Assembly: GCF_009727055.1 (NCBI RefSeq)
Contig: NC_052349.1
Coordinates: forward strand, 46,816,276 to 46,880,275
Source of the DNA: Benincasa hispida
Lineage: Eukaryota > Streptophyta > Magnoliopsida > Cucurbitales > Cucurbitaceae
Direction of reading: 5' to 3'
DNA length: 64,000 nucleotides
The position numbers and the translations under genes were made by a program. Numbering within the stretch: position 1 is the stretch's first letter; each line of letters opens with the position of its first letter. The notes beneath the pieces are model-generated. The model searched no databases. It saw only the letters and a program-made list of their open reading frames with translations, and was not told the DNA's origin. Positions 21,955 to 33,390 of the stretch are shown here, piece after piece.

Positions 21955-23268
21955 AGAAAGTCTGATGTAGACAACAAGGAAGAACTCATAAAATGGCTGA
22001 AAAACCTGAATGACAAGCCGCAAATGAAAACAACATATTGGCAAATCCTATCCTACTGGCAAATGATCGCAATAGACCCATCTGGGACTATGTGTCACCA
22101 AACTTGTATGATTTCTCCCCAAGAATCATGAGACCAGCATTGGATGGATCCAGGTTCAAGATAACCAGCATTAGTGAAGATATGCACGCCCATCTACGAA
22201 GCTTCATTGAAATTTGTAACACTTTTGTGTTCCCTAATATCTCCATTGAAGAAGTTCGACTCACGTTATTTCCATTTTCACTATGTGATCAAGCAAGAAA
22301 ATGGGCATACTCCCTCGAACCAGGAGAGATAACTTCATGGGAGAAAGTTGTGGAGAAGTTTATGAAAAAGTATTTCCCTCCTACAGAGAATGCTAGAAGG
22401 AGGAAATTGATCGCCAATTTTGAACAAGAAGAAGATGAATCACTCAATGACGTGTGGGCGAGATTCAAGAGACTAATGCGCGACTGCCCACACAATGGAT
22501 TGCCGGATTGCCTCCAAATGGAGATTTTCTATCATGGACTAAATTCTGCATCGCAGACAGCTACCAATGCGGCAACAGTAGGAGGTCTACTGGACAAAGC
22601 ATATGATGAGGCAAAGAACATTCTTGATTGCATCTAAAAAAACCACGAAGATTAGCAAGAAAGTGATCAGAGAGCAAAACCCAAAGAAGGTAACGTAAAT
22701 AATGGTGCCATCACATCATTGCAAAATCAGATGAATGCGGTGAAAAATTTATTACAGGGCATCACAATAAACAATCCTAAAATGCAAAGAGAGCAAGTCA
22801 ACGCAATAGAACAGACAAGCACCAGCTGTGCTACATGTGGAGAATCTCTTTCGGTTGCAGAGTGTCCACGAAATCCACAGTCAATCTACTTTGTCAAGAA
22901 CAACCCTTTTTCAAACACGTACAACCCCGGGTGGCGAAACCACCCTAATTTTTCTTGGAAAAATAACCAACAACAAGGCTATCAACCTATGGCGCAAAAA
23001 GAAGGACCGCTAGGATTTTTCCAAAGAACTAACAGTTAACAACAACAACAAGCCAGCAGCTCTCAAACACCACCATCATCCTCTTTGGAGAACCTGTTAA
23101 AACAGTACATCGAAAAGAATGAGACGGTTCTCCAGAACCAGGTGACTTCCATCTGCAACATGGAAACCCAAATAAGACAGATTGCGGGAGAGCTGAAAAA
23201 CAGATCGCAGGGAACACTACCGAGCTCAATGAGCTCCCTCGCAACCCGAGGAATATAGGGAAAGAACA
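21955..23268 (+). pseudogene. Athila gag (plus element), broken
   Basis: The longest open part is 22038-22637 (199 codons). It holds the capsid core: YVSPNLYDFSPRIMRPALDG, CNTFVFPNISIEEVRLTLF, WAYSLEPGEITSWEKVVEKF, KKYFPPTENARRRKL and CPHNGLPDCLQMEIFYHGL. A stop after ILDCI is followed by 22719-23039 with a knuckle CATCGESLSVAEC, in which the His of CX2CX4HX4C is replaced by Leu, then NPFSNTYNPGWRNHPNFSW. The linker to 23268 has more stops. Part of the capsid between LDGSRF and HAHLRSF is shorter than in the copy at 63066, suggesting a small in-frame deletion. Confidence 0.85.
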
Positions 23269-24297
23269 ATGCCTGGCAGTCACCCTGAGAAGCGAAAAGG
23301 TGACAGTGGAAGTAGGAAGGAGCTTAACAGGACCAATTCAAATGCGATGGAATCTAAGAAACCGTTGATGCAAACTAAGTCAGAGGAGCCTGAGGTTAAG
23401 GAACTTGAAGAACCTGAAAATGCGACCAACTCTAAGCCTCCAGACCATGGAACAGTAAAAGTACAGCTACCTCCATCCTCTCAAAGACTGAAAAAGAAGC
23501 AAAACGATGAAGGTCAGTATCATTGCTTCATGGAAATATTGAAACAGCTACACATAAATATTCCATTTACAGAAGCGATAGAGCAGATGCTGATTTATGC
23601 CAAGTTTTTTAAGGATATTATTTCGAAGAAGAGAAACACAGGAAAATTCGCCACGGTTTCATTAACACAAAAGTCAAATATTATAATCCCACCAAAGATG
23701 CACGACCCAGGCAGCTTTACGATACCCTGCTCAATAGGAGGGATCTACATTGGTCAAACATTATGCGATCTTGGGGCAAGCATCAACTTAATTCCCTTTT
23801 CAATCTTTAAACAATTGAATGTAGGTCAGTTGACACCCACGACGGTAACTCTCCAACTTGCAGATAGGTCCCTGGTACACCCTGAAGGAAAATTGAAGGA
23901 TGTTTTGGTCACAATTGAAAATTTCATTCTACCTACAGACTTCATCATTCTAGACTATGAAGCAGATAAAGATGTGCCAATCATATTGGGATGACCATTC
24001 TTGTCTATTGGTCATGCTTAAATAGATGTGCACAAAAGAGAGATCACAATGAGCATCAATGGAAAGAAGCTCAGGTTTGAGGCGATCAAGATCCCAGAAG
24101 ATGAAGGCTTATCAGATTCCGACAATGAACACACTTGCATTGAAGATGGGGAATCCAAGGAAGAAAATGAAGAAACAGAGGATGTGACAACATCCTTAGA
24201 AACCTGCCATGCAATAATAGAGATAGTGAACAATGAAGAAAAATTGAAGTCGAATGAAGAAAGAAAAACACAGAAACCCTCTGCGTTACCGAAATAA
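23269..24297 (+). pseudogene. Athila protease and acidic linker
   Basis: An open segment of 241 codons (23269-23994), then a stop (about 23992) and another open segment (24028-24297). Retropepsin region: [30 protein letters not shown], the active-site phrase [13 protein letters not shown] (about 23764-23802), LVHPEGKLKDVLVTIENFIL and DYEADKDVPIILG. Then a linker rich in Glu/Asp (EDEGLSDSDNEHTCIEDGES), as in the minus copy. This is the best-preserved pro region in the window. Confidence 0.85.
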
Positions 24298-24480
24298 AAA
24301 TAAATTGCATTGCTCAGTATTCTGAAGAAATGTATTAGAGCAATCGGAGGGACGCGCGCAGAAATCAGAAGCTATAACCAGATTATGATCGCACCAGAGG
24401 ATCAAAAAAAGGAGAGAAAACATCCGTGGACCTAAGGAACCCATAATGAAGAAGAAACATGTAGTCCCTGTGTTGATAAG
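24298..24480 (+). pseudogene. Scraps of Athila RT joined by deletion
   Basis: After the linker, the frame carries LLSILKKCIRAIGG (start of RT) and then jumps directly to YNQIMIAPEDQKK, which normally lies well inside the RT. The polymerase core with YxDD, RNase H and integrase are absent. The junction lies near 24355. Confidence 0.7.
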
Positions 24481-25757
24481 CGACATACATTCATCAGGGA
24501 CGAAGTATATCCTTTTTTTTTAGTATCATTTTTTCATTTTTATTTCATGGATCTATCTTAATTTTTGCATGATTACTACTCTTTATAATTTCCAACTCTT
24601 TCTTTCATACTTTTTATCCTCTTGATATTTATCACTGATCGTAGTAAATGATTGCGATGGAGAAATGTGATAACTACAAACATGTGACCGGTTCGATCAG
24701 CCCATCGCAATCAAAGAGTCAGCCCACTACAGGAAAAGATGCAATAAAAAATGATGCGGGCAACAAAGCAAATTTGGGGGTTGTGTCTTTCCTTGCCTCA
24801 TCTTATTTCAATTTTGCACTTTTCATTTCAATTTAATATTGCTAAATTCTACTATCGCATCCTCTTTAGTTTGACTCAATCTTGAATTTTTTATTACTTT
24901 ATTTGGTCGCCGCATTCACCCTGTGCCAATTATGACTTCAATGATGAAATTCATGCCTTTGTTTCTTACCGCATGTACTAGAGTCAGATTAATTTCAGGA
25001 CAGTCAATTCATGAAACATTTCTAAAATTTAGCGTCTACCAGCTTTCCTTCAAAACTATTTTTACGAAATTTCCTAAGTCCATCGCATGAGTCATTTTGT
25101 CTCTTAGCAATGAGGACATTGCTATGTGTTAAATTTGGGGGTTCTAGTAATGTTATTTTCAACCTTGTTACTTTTAGAAATTCCATTTTAAAAAAAATTA
25201 TATAACATTGAGATCGGATCTTGCTCATAGTTGGACGTCCGCACGACATCCGTGGGGGCAAGGCAAAACGAAGGTGGGAATCATGATCAATGCATAAACC
25301 AAGTGATCGCAACTCCGCTGCCAAATAAAGAGATGGGCATGAGTTTTGACTAAGAAAGAGTGCCTTGCTTGTAGTTGGATGTTCGCATGACACCCGTAAG
25401 GGCAAGCCAAAACGAAGGTTGGGCATTCGGATCAGTGCAAGATCACAAAACGAATATCTGAATCGCGCAAGGGTCAAAATCACTTGAACACCCCAGTTGG
25501 AGAAAGTTTGAAATAAATCATACGATGTCCTGGAAACGAGTAAAGTTTTTTTTAAGGTTAAACTTGTGGTCCCTAAAGATTAGAAATATTTTAAGAAGAG
25601 AACATGATAGAAATTAAGAAGGCATTGGTTCATGAAATTGAATAAGACACCTTGAGAAGTCTAGGTAAGGTAAAGGCAGTTGAATTTCTTTTTTTTTTTT
25701 TTTAAAAAAATCTTTAGTTTATGCTTGAGGACAAACATTGTTTTAAATTTAGGGGTG
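24481..25757 (+). other. Non-coding 3' region and polypurine tract of plus Athila
   Basis: No credible ORF. The PPT-like phrase AAATTTGGGGGT occurs at 24770-24781 and 25131-25142, and as AAATTTAGGGGT at 25745-25756, the last immediately before the LTR start. A roughly 145-bp-period direct repeat (about 25225-25285 and 25370-25430) shares GTAGTTGGA and GCAAAACGAAGGT-type blocks. Confidence 0.65.
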
Positions 25758-27420
25758 TGATATCTGGTAGAAATACAAGTTATTACAGCTCAAATAAGTA
25801 AAACAATGAGAAAATGCGATGGTAAAATAGGCAATATCATGTCTGAAAGTGCCAAACTAAAAGGAATTACGACCGCGAGTGCTCATCGCATAAAAGCAGT
25901 TAATTTACCTATTTTGTGCAGGTACAATGCGATAGCGCGCTTAAAGTTGCGACCGCAAGTCATGCAATCGTGAGAAGTTTCTTAAAAAGGTGATCACATA
26001 AAGACCTCGCATCAAGGTGGGAACATAATAAATCATGATGGGACGTAAAGCTGATAACGGTCGATTCCACATTCAGTTGACAAGCCCCTAAAAGCCACAC
26101 TATACCAAGTACATTGAACTTTCAATGACTTTTAAATGGCGCAACAGAGTAGGGAAATTAATGCCGCCCATCATTGCAACCATTTGTAAGAAAAGCTGCT
26201 TCACCTTGAAATCTATAAATACCGAATGCCAGCAAAGAGAAAAGGATCGATCGATCCACGCACATACATATACATATAGATAGAGGATGGAGAGAGCAAG
26301 GAAACAAGGCGAAGCCGAGAGAAATCACTCCCGGATAGATCGAGAGACTTTCGGAAAGCAATAGAAAGGAGAGAGGGCCAACCCTTATGAGAGCAAGAAT
26401 TCACAACTAGAACAGAGTTGAAGTGATAAAGAGTAGTGTAAAAGGCCACAGGAAGCAAAGCATTGCTTATCGGGCTTGTTATCTCTAAAATCCATTTGTT
26501 ATTTTTTATTCAGCACTTTATTTGAAGAAATGGAAACTTCATTTTGATTTATGTTCAATCTCTCCATACCATGCATGAGTAGCTAAATTTTTGAATGGGT
26601 TGAGAAGTACTTAGCTAGCATGACTTAGGATTTACATTTTAGACGGTCATCTTATCTTATGTATGCATCATTCACCCTTTAGACATACTTGAGAGAGTAG
26701 TCTAAAGATGGAATCTAGGCTTGAGAGAGTTAGATTAGAATCTAGGCTTGAGAGAGTCGGATTAGAATCACATAAGCAATAGTAGAAACTTAGAGATAAG
26801 TTCTATTGCTATTTACACATCGCATGCGCCCTAGAAATAGGAATGATGGTATGCAATCACCTTGTCTTATGTGTGCGTCATTCATCATTTGGACATACTT
26901 AAGAGAGTAGTCTAAAGATAGAATATAGGCTTGAGAGAGTCGGATTAGATCGCATAAGCAAGAATAAAAACTTAGACATGAGTTCTATCGACAATTTTTG
27001 CATATACATCACATGTGTCCTAGAAATAGGAATTATGGCATTCTACATTGAGAAATGTAGTACTGTTATTTGTGTACAGCTTGATCGCATAACTTGTGCA
27101 CAATCTTGGGAAATGTTAGCTAAACCCCTTCTCAACCCCTTCATCTCATACTTATTGTAACTCTACGCTTTCATCACTCCGTGTTCAACTCTGTCGCATG
27201 GGAACAATCTAAAACAAAACACTATCCACTTCTTTTTCACCACCACAATAGAATCAAAGAGTCTACCGCATATCTATTTAGTAGTCCCTATGTTCAAGCC
27301 TAGACTTACCAGGAAACCTAAGAAGGCTTATACTTAGGTTTTGTTAGGAAAACTTGAATGATCATTGCATAACACACATCATCGCATATTTACACCATCG
27401 CATCATAATTCTATGCATCA
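25758..27420 (+). mobile_element. 3' LTR of plus Athila
   Basis: 1663 bp, from TGATATCTGGTAGAAATAC to CATAATTCTATGCATCA, with a TATA box at 26214-26221. It is the most complete reference LTR of this subfamily in the window. The next base (27421) is chromovirus integrase. Confidence 0.9.
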
Positions 27421-27708
27421 CCAGGCCACCAGTAAAACTTCTTCAATGTTCTATACATCTTTCTACTGCCTGGATGCATCACAATAAATCTCAAATTCTT
27501 TACCTTGGGTAGGATGAGTAAGTATTGGTACCTACACTAGTCTTCGCTTTAACCCTTGGAAACAATATTCACATTCAGGCGACCATTCAAACATCACCTC
27601 CTTTCTTGTCAGGTTAGTCAATGGGAGAGCTATCTTGGAAAAGCCTTCCACAAACCTCCTGTAAAGGCTTGCTAATCAAAGAAAACTATATACCTTAGAT
27701 ACCGTAGT
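27421..27708 (-). pseudogene. Chromovirus pol: RT/RNase H edge fused to integrase zinc region
   Basis: Minus strand. 27480-27690 encodes the end of RT and start of RNase H (LYRRFVEGFSKIALPLTNLT, KEVMFEWSPECEYCF, then EFEIYCDAS). 27421-27480 encodes the start of the integrase H2C2 region (HPGSRKMYRTLKKFYWWPG). The middle of RNase H is gone, and the two parts meet at GATGCATC, a sequence usable by both. The copia A LTR cuts the RT side at 27709 and the Athila LTR cuts the integrase side at 27421. The integrase continues at 16046. Confidence 0.85.
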
Positions 27709-29532
27709 TGTTGGAATATAAAGATAGCATGCACAACGGAAGCAAAGATCGATAACGTTCTAATTACACATTAGAACTAAGTATAAACATGCCAAAAAGG
27801 TTAGAAAATAAAACCTTTGTAGAATCCATCGTAATCTTCCTCTCAGTGTTGATTGACACCAACCAACGAAGAATCCTTGCTATTCTTCGGTTAAAGAACA
27901 CGGTTGTGAGACTGTTTTGTTAGTGAAAGCTAGAGAATTTCACTCTAGTAAAAAGGAGAATAAAGGAAATTTTGTGGAAGAGGTAATTTCAATATTGAAG
28001 GAAGCATTAGTTTTTACACATTTGAAAAAGCAAATTACTTAAAGATAAAATACATGCAAAATCCCATATTGCATGTCTTACACCTTAAACTCCACTAGCA
28101 TGAAATCTCTAGGTGTCAAACTTTGGAAGAGCCACTTTAAAAACCACTTAGTTAGTGGGACAAAAATTTTTCTTACAATAAATTTTATAATAAAACAATT
28201 TTTGATAAAAATATGAATACTATTTTCATATTTTAGAAGTTATTTAATTAAAACAATTTTAATTAAATAATAAAATATAACATCACATATTAAATAGACT
28301 TTGACACCTAGCTTTTGATTAATTACATTAATCAATCTTCAAACACTTTCATGTTAATTTTTTATTTAAAACATACTCTTAAATTAATTAATTATATAAA
28401 TATAAATTATATCGCATATAAAATACAATTTTCCCTAAAGACCAAATTTGAACATTTCAAATTCTCACTTCACCTAGTTCTTCAATTTTATCCGTAGTGA
28501 GAAAGCAAGGAGACCCGATGAACCTACAGATCATGGACTCCAACGATTCGAGATTAACCGATCAAACTCTTTAACCTAGTTAATCAATATTCGTTAACTA
28601 ACAAAACTATCCACTATAGCCTGTAGTTGCACTCCCCTCATTGTAGATATATTATGTGTCCATTTGATATAACCGTCATAAATAAGTGTTGATCTTTCAC
28701 AAGTTGTTTGTAACCTCAGCTAGGTCAATTACCGTTTTACCTCTAAGTTACATCTTTTCTCCTTAAGTACCACTATTTCTCTAATGAACAATTGATTTAG
28801 GATCTTAATCACTAAATCCATTCCCTCTCAGGGCAATGAGAGGATGGGGTCCCTTGTTCAAGAGCGTGGATCAGCCCTTAAGGGAACAACCTTTCTACTA
28901 TCCCTAAAATGGGTAAGAGTGAATTCCATCTTGCAAATTCTATATTCCCAGCTATCTACCTAGTCTTATCCCTGAAATGGGAGGCATATTGAGCAGCACT
29001 GTTGAGCTTATCCTCACCTATGCAGATCAAGGGACGATCTCAAATAAATAGGAGTTCATAGACAACTCAGAATTTAGATCATGTTATCTAGGTCATCAAG
29101 AAGTGAAATTAATTAGTGTTAACAGTAGACGATGTTAATACGTAACAGTGATTATTTCGTGGTCAGTTTTACTCAATCTCATCGTGTTGAACACCCTCAC
29201 TCACATGTCTCTACATGAACGAACTGGTCACATCGTTTATGACATTTTACAACATTTGTAACAATCATAAAGCGGGTCGTATTCAATAGTATCTTCAGAA
29301 ATAGGTACCTAACCTAATCCAAGTACCATAGACTATTTAGGCTATTTTACTCAAACACTATCCAGTTTATGTCTCCACATAAAGTCCAAGTATTCATTAC
29401 AATAGCCAAGGGTTCGTAGTTTATTAGATTTAGAGTTATCAATTCATTTTCATTCAACAATATTTTTTTTTAATAAACTTCATATATGTTTACTGTTTAC
29501 AAACTACGAGTTTTAGGACATACAACCCAACA
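27709..29532 (-). mobile_element. 3' LTR of copia A
   Basis: 1824 bp with ends TGTTGGAATATAAAG (left) and TACAACCCAACA (right), so on the minus strand it runs TGTTGGGTTG to TATTCCAACA. It matches the LTR at 38930-42853 once the Athila insertion is removed from the latter. Left flanking bases are GTAGT. AT-rich stretches at 28180-28440 hold only chance ORFs. Confidence 0.85.
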
Positions 29533-30310
29533 AAATCCCACTTGGACTAGACTCCTAGTGGATTACAACAAAGTTGAGTATTGTGAGAGAAATCTAAATA
29601 CAATAAACTAGGGCATCCCATACCCACAATTTCTCCCAGTTTCCTTATTTACTTTACCCATAGTCCTAAACACTTAAAGTGACCCTTGAAAATCTTAGTC
29701 GGGAGGGCCTTTGTAAACGGATCAGCAATATTGTGCTCATACGCTATTTGTCTCACAATAACGTCTCGTCTTAGCACGATCACTCTGATGAGATGATAGC
29801 TGAGCTCAATATGTTTTCCGTGCTTATGGCTTCTAGGTTCTTTGGAGTTCGCTACTGCCTTACTGTTATCGCAATACAAAGTGATTGGCAGATGCATGTC
29901 TAAAACAACTTCCAAATCAGCTAGAAACTTTCTAAGCCATATTGCTTCCTTGGCTGCTTCACATACAACAACATATTCTGCTTCCATTGTGGAGTCTGCA
30001 ATGCAACTCTGTTTAATACTTCTTCACACTATTGCTCCTCCATTTAGAGTGAACACCGATCCCGAAGTAGATCTTCTAGAGTCTATATCGGTCTGAAAAT
30101 TGGAGTCAATATATTCTGTTAGGATCAAATCCTTATTTCCATATACGAGCACATAGTTCCTCGTTCTCCTAAGATACTTGAGGATATGCTTAACGGCAGT
30201 CCAATGTGCATAACCAGGATTTGACTAATACCTACCAACAATCCCTACTACAAAGCATATGTCTGGATGAGTACATAGCATTGCATACATCAATATAAAA
30301 AGTGGCAATG
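29533..30310 (-). pseudogene. Copia A RT end and RNase H
   Basis: The PPT side is GTCCAAGTGGGATTT on the minus strand, directly before the LTR. 29649-29987 is open (112 codons) and holds the RNase H end: MEAEYVVVCEAAKEAIWLRK, TLYCDNSKAVANSKEPRSHK, HIELSYHLIRV and ADPFTKALPTKIFKG. Upstream, in broken frame, are LMYAMLCTHPDICF, AVKHILKYLRRTRNYVLVYG and a TSGSV block. The catalytic part of RT is missing; a solo LTR sits at 30311. Confidence 0.85.
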
Positions 30311-32212
30311 TGTTGGGAATATCCTAAACTCGCAGTTCGTAAATGTTGTTAACATATTATATTTATCAATAAAAATGTTGTTGAGTATTTTATTCAATAA
30401 ATTACTATTGATATTGCATTCTTTTATGAAAATCCAATAAACAAATCCATGGTTATAATATGAATACTTTAACTTTATGTGGTGACATAAAAGAGGATCA
30501 AGTTTTAGTATGTAGCCAAAATGGTCTATAAGTATACGGATGAGATTGGGTACCTCATCCTAGTGACACTATTAGATGCGGCCCATTTTGTATACCGATA
30601 CAAATGATGTGATCCAAAAATCATTCATGTAGAGACATGTGAGTGGGGGCATTATGTGTAATGAGTTTGAATAAGACCGGACCTCGAAATAGGCCCTTTT
30701 CTTTATAACAACTGATTACTGTTAAAACTGACTATCTCAAACTCAATGACCTAGGGTAACTCGATCGTAATCCTGAGCTAACTATGAACTTCTGTTTATT
30801 CAGAATTATCCTTTAATCTGCATAGGTGAGAGTAGTCCAACAACACTGATCAATAAGCCTCCCATTTTAGGGATAAGACCGGATAGACAGTTGGGACATA
30901 GTTTTGCAATCTAGAATTCACTCCTACCCGATTTAGGGTTAGCAAATAGGTTGTTCTTTAAGCGTTGGTGTCTTATCTTGAACAACGGGGCCCCGCCCTC
31001 TCATGAAAGAGAGGGTCATGATTTATAAGTTGGACTATAAATCAATTGTTCAATGGAGGCAGTGGGAGCTTAAGGAGCAAGATGTAGTTGCAGGGGTAAA
31101 ATAGTAATCTTTGACTCAGCTATAAATACGAACGACCTGTGAAGGATTGACTTACCAATTATGGTTAAAATGGACAGACATATATCTATAGTGAGGAGAG
31201 TGTAACTATCAAGCTATAATGGAATGTCTTGGTAGTTAATGAATAGTGATTATTCGGTTTAAAGAGTTTAATCAATTAATTTCAAATCATTGGAGCTTAT
31301 GATCTGTAGGTCCGTAAGATCCCTCTACTAGCTCGTAATTTGAATTAGTAAATTGAGTAATCTTGATGAGATTTGAATTTAGGGTTTAGAATTTGAAATA
31401 TTCAAATTCGATTAGGGTTTCTTTTAATTGTATTCGATACAATTGAATTGTTTAATTTTATCGAAATTAAACAAAATTGGAGAATCAATTAATGTTTAAG
31501 TTATGATTTAAATATTAATTATATGAAACTAAATTCATTGTAGTGAAATTGGTATTTTATTAATTTAATATTAGATATTAAATTAACAAAATTAATTAAA
31601 AGATTTAATTAATTAGTTTTATTTAAAATTAATTAATTGAATTAATTTTTGTAAAACTAATGAAACAAATAAATTAGTTTATTTGTAATTTTGATTTTAG
31701 AAATCATTTTTTAAAACAAAATTTGAAAAAACCAATACAAAGTGGAAATTTCCAAAAGTTGGAAATCTCCACTATGGTGCAAGTACCTTATTCATCCAAT
31801 TCCACTTAATCAATGAAGAAGGAGTTGGCCTTCATGAAGCTTTGAATTTGCATGATGCTTATAAATCAAAGTGTTGGGCTGAATGATTAGGCTTCTTCAA
31901 GAACTCTGAAAAATTCGAGACACTCTTCCAAACCCTCTTTAGTCTTCATCAAAACCAGCTCAATTTAGTGTTTCCACTACACAATCCTTGCAAGAGAATA
32001 GTAGAGAAGATCATTGTGGTGGTCTACTTATAGATTGAAGTATCTTTACATGGAGCTCAGCTGGTTTCTGAAGAGGTTTCATCAAAGGTATTGTGTTAAG
32101 CAAACCCTCTCCTCTAATAGTTACTTTGAAGCATGTTTTAAACTCAAATTAAGCATAATTAGAGTACTTATTGATTCTGGTTTTCTCTGCTGCATGTTAA
32201 TTTAATCTATCA
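30311..32212 (+). mobile_element. Copia-type solo LTR in the RT of copia A
   Basis: 1902 bp, from TGTTGGGAATATCC to TTTAATCTATCA. Flanks CAATG (30306-30310) and CAATA (32213-32217) agree at 4 of 5 bases. Internal phrases such as CATGTAGAGACATGTGAGTG recur inverted in the other copia LTRs, so it is a related subfamily in the opposite orientation. No internal region or PBS was found. Confidence 0.65.
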
Positions 32213-32595
32213 CAATAGACAAGAGTATCTTTATTGATTTAATCATAGCAACAAGTGAGAAGGTTTCTTCATAGTCCATCCCCCCCCCAACCTGGGCATA
32301 ACCTTTTACTACTAATCGGGCTTTGTAGGTCTATACCTTCCTCGTATGGTCTCTTTTACGCTTGTAGATTCACTTACAACTGATGGGTCTTACCTCATCA
32401 GGTTTATCTACAAGTTCTCAGAATGAATTAAAGTATATAAACTCTATTTCAAGGTCCATGGCTTTGATCCACTGATCTCGATCAACATCATCCATTGCTT
32501 GTTTATAAGTTAATGGATCCTCTAAGCCATCATCAGGTATGGTGACTTCGGTTTCAGTTAAACCCATATAGTGGTCAAGAAGATAACTCTCTCAA
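32213..32595 (-). pseudogene. Copia A RT N terminus
   Basis: The minus strand reads, in broken frame, PLTYKQAMDDVDRDQWIKAM, LVDKPDEVRPISCKWIYKRK, YKARLVVKGYAQ, DYEETFSLVAMIKSIKILLS. This is the standard entry into a copia RT. It stops at the solo LTR. About 160 residues, including the YxDD region, are missing on the other side, so an internal deletion came before or with that insertion. The run of ten C at about 32280 also breaks the frame. Confidence 0.8.
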
Positions 32596-33390
32596 CTATT
32601 GAGTAGGATGTGATGGACTAGGTGTCCTTGATCTATCAACAACTCTTGTTGATAAGCAAGTCTGATCAACAACTTTTGTTGATCCGTTTATAGCATCTTT
32701 TGAAATCTCTTCCAATACCAGTTTACTGCAGGGTTTATAATCTCGTGTGTGGTCTTCCTCTAGGATTGTGGTGTTGGTAAATATAATTACCTTATCATCC
32801 TGAGGATCATAAAACTGACCACCTTTCGTTCCTTTAAGGTAACCCACAAATAGGCATAATTTTGAACGATGTTCCAATTTCTTAGGATTTTGCATCAACA
32901 CACGTGTCGGGCAACCCCAGATCCGAAAATAACATAAACTAGCTTTACACTTTGTCCATAACTCATAAGGTGATTCTAAAACACTCTTAGAGGGAACGTT
33001 ATTCAAAATGTAAGTTTTAGTCTCTACTGTATACCCCCAGAACGAGTTAGGCAACCGAGCATAATTCATCATGGACCGAACCATGTCTAATAAGGTTCTA
33101 TTTCTCCATTCAGATACACCGTTCTGCTGAGGCATTCTCGGTGCAGAGAGTTGTGACTGAATCTGTGTTCTATCATATAGTCTTGGAAAAGTATAAATAC
33201 TCCCCACCACAATCTGATCGAACTATCTTAATAGATTTACCTAATTGGTTCTCAACCTCGGTCTTAAATTCCTTGAACTTTTCAAGAGCTTCAAGCTTAT
33301 AATGAAATATGTAAATGTAATCGTACCTTAAATAATCATCAATAAAGCTAATGAAATATTCATAACCTCCATGTGCTTTAACATTTATCA
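32596..33390 (-). pseudogene. Copia A integrase
   Basis: The catalytic core is readable with breaks. FISFIDDYLRYDYIY and IVRSDCGGEY carry the two Asp residues (33210-33350). PRMPQQNGVSEWRNRTLLDM (32596-33210) carries the Glu, with Trp in place of the usual Arg after it. Then SFWGYTVETKTYILN, PYELWTKCKASLCYFRIWGC and FVGYLKGTKGGQFYDPQDDK. A deletion or frameshift near 33205 changes the stretch just before PRMPQQ. Integrase inserts the cDNA into chromosomes. Pseudogene. Confidence 0.85.

Larger units (their letters stand above)
20460..27420 (+). mobile_element. Athila element (plus), non-autonomous
   Basis: 5' LTR remnant (20460-21772), decayed PBS, gag, protease, a short RT scrap, long non-coding 3' region, polypurine tract and complete 3' LTR (25758-27420). 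RT, RNase H and integrase are almost wholly deleted. The right edge is an exact LTR end (ATGCATCA) followed by chromovirus integrase, so the element inserted into that gene. The first roughly 330 bp of the 5' LTR are absent because the minus Athila landed there and the far side was lost. Confidence 0.85.

Noticed and set aside
22289..23283. Minus-strand ORFs of 68-84 codons
   Set aside because: Shadows of the plus-strand Athila gag; they lack any motif while the sense strand has clear ones.
28180..28500. AT-rich ORF at 28315-28497 or organelle-derived insertion
   Set aside because: It is part of a copia LTR present twice in the window; composition alone suggested organelle DNA.
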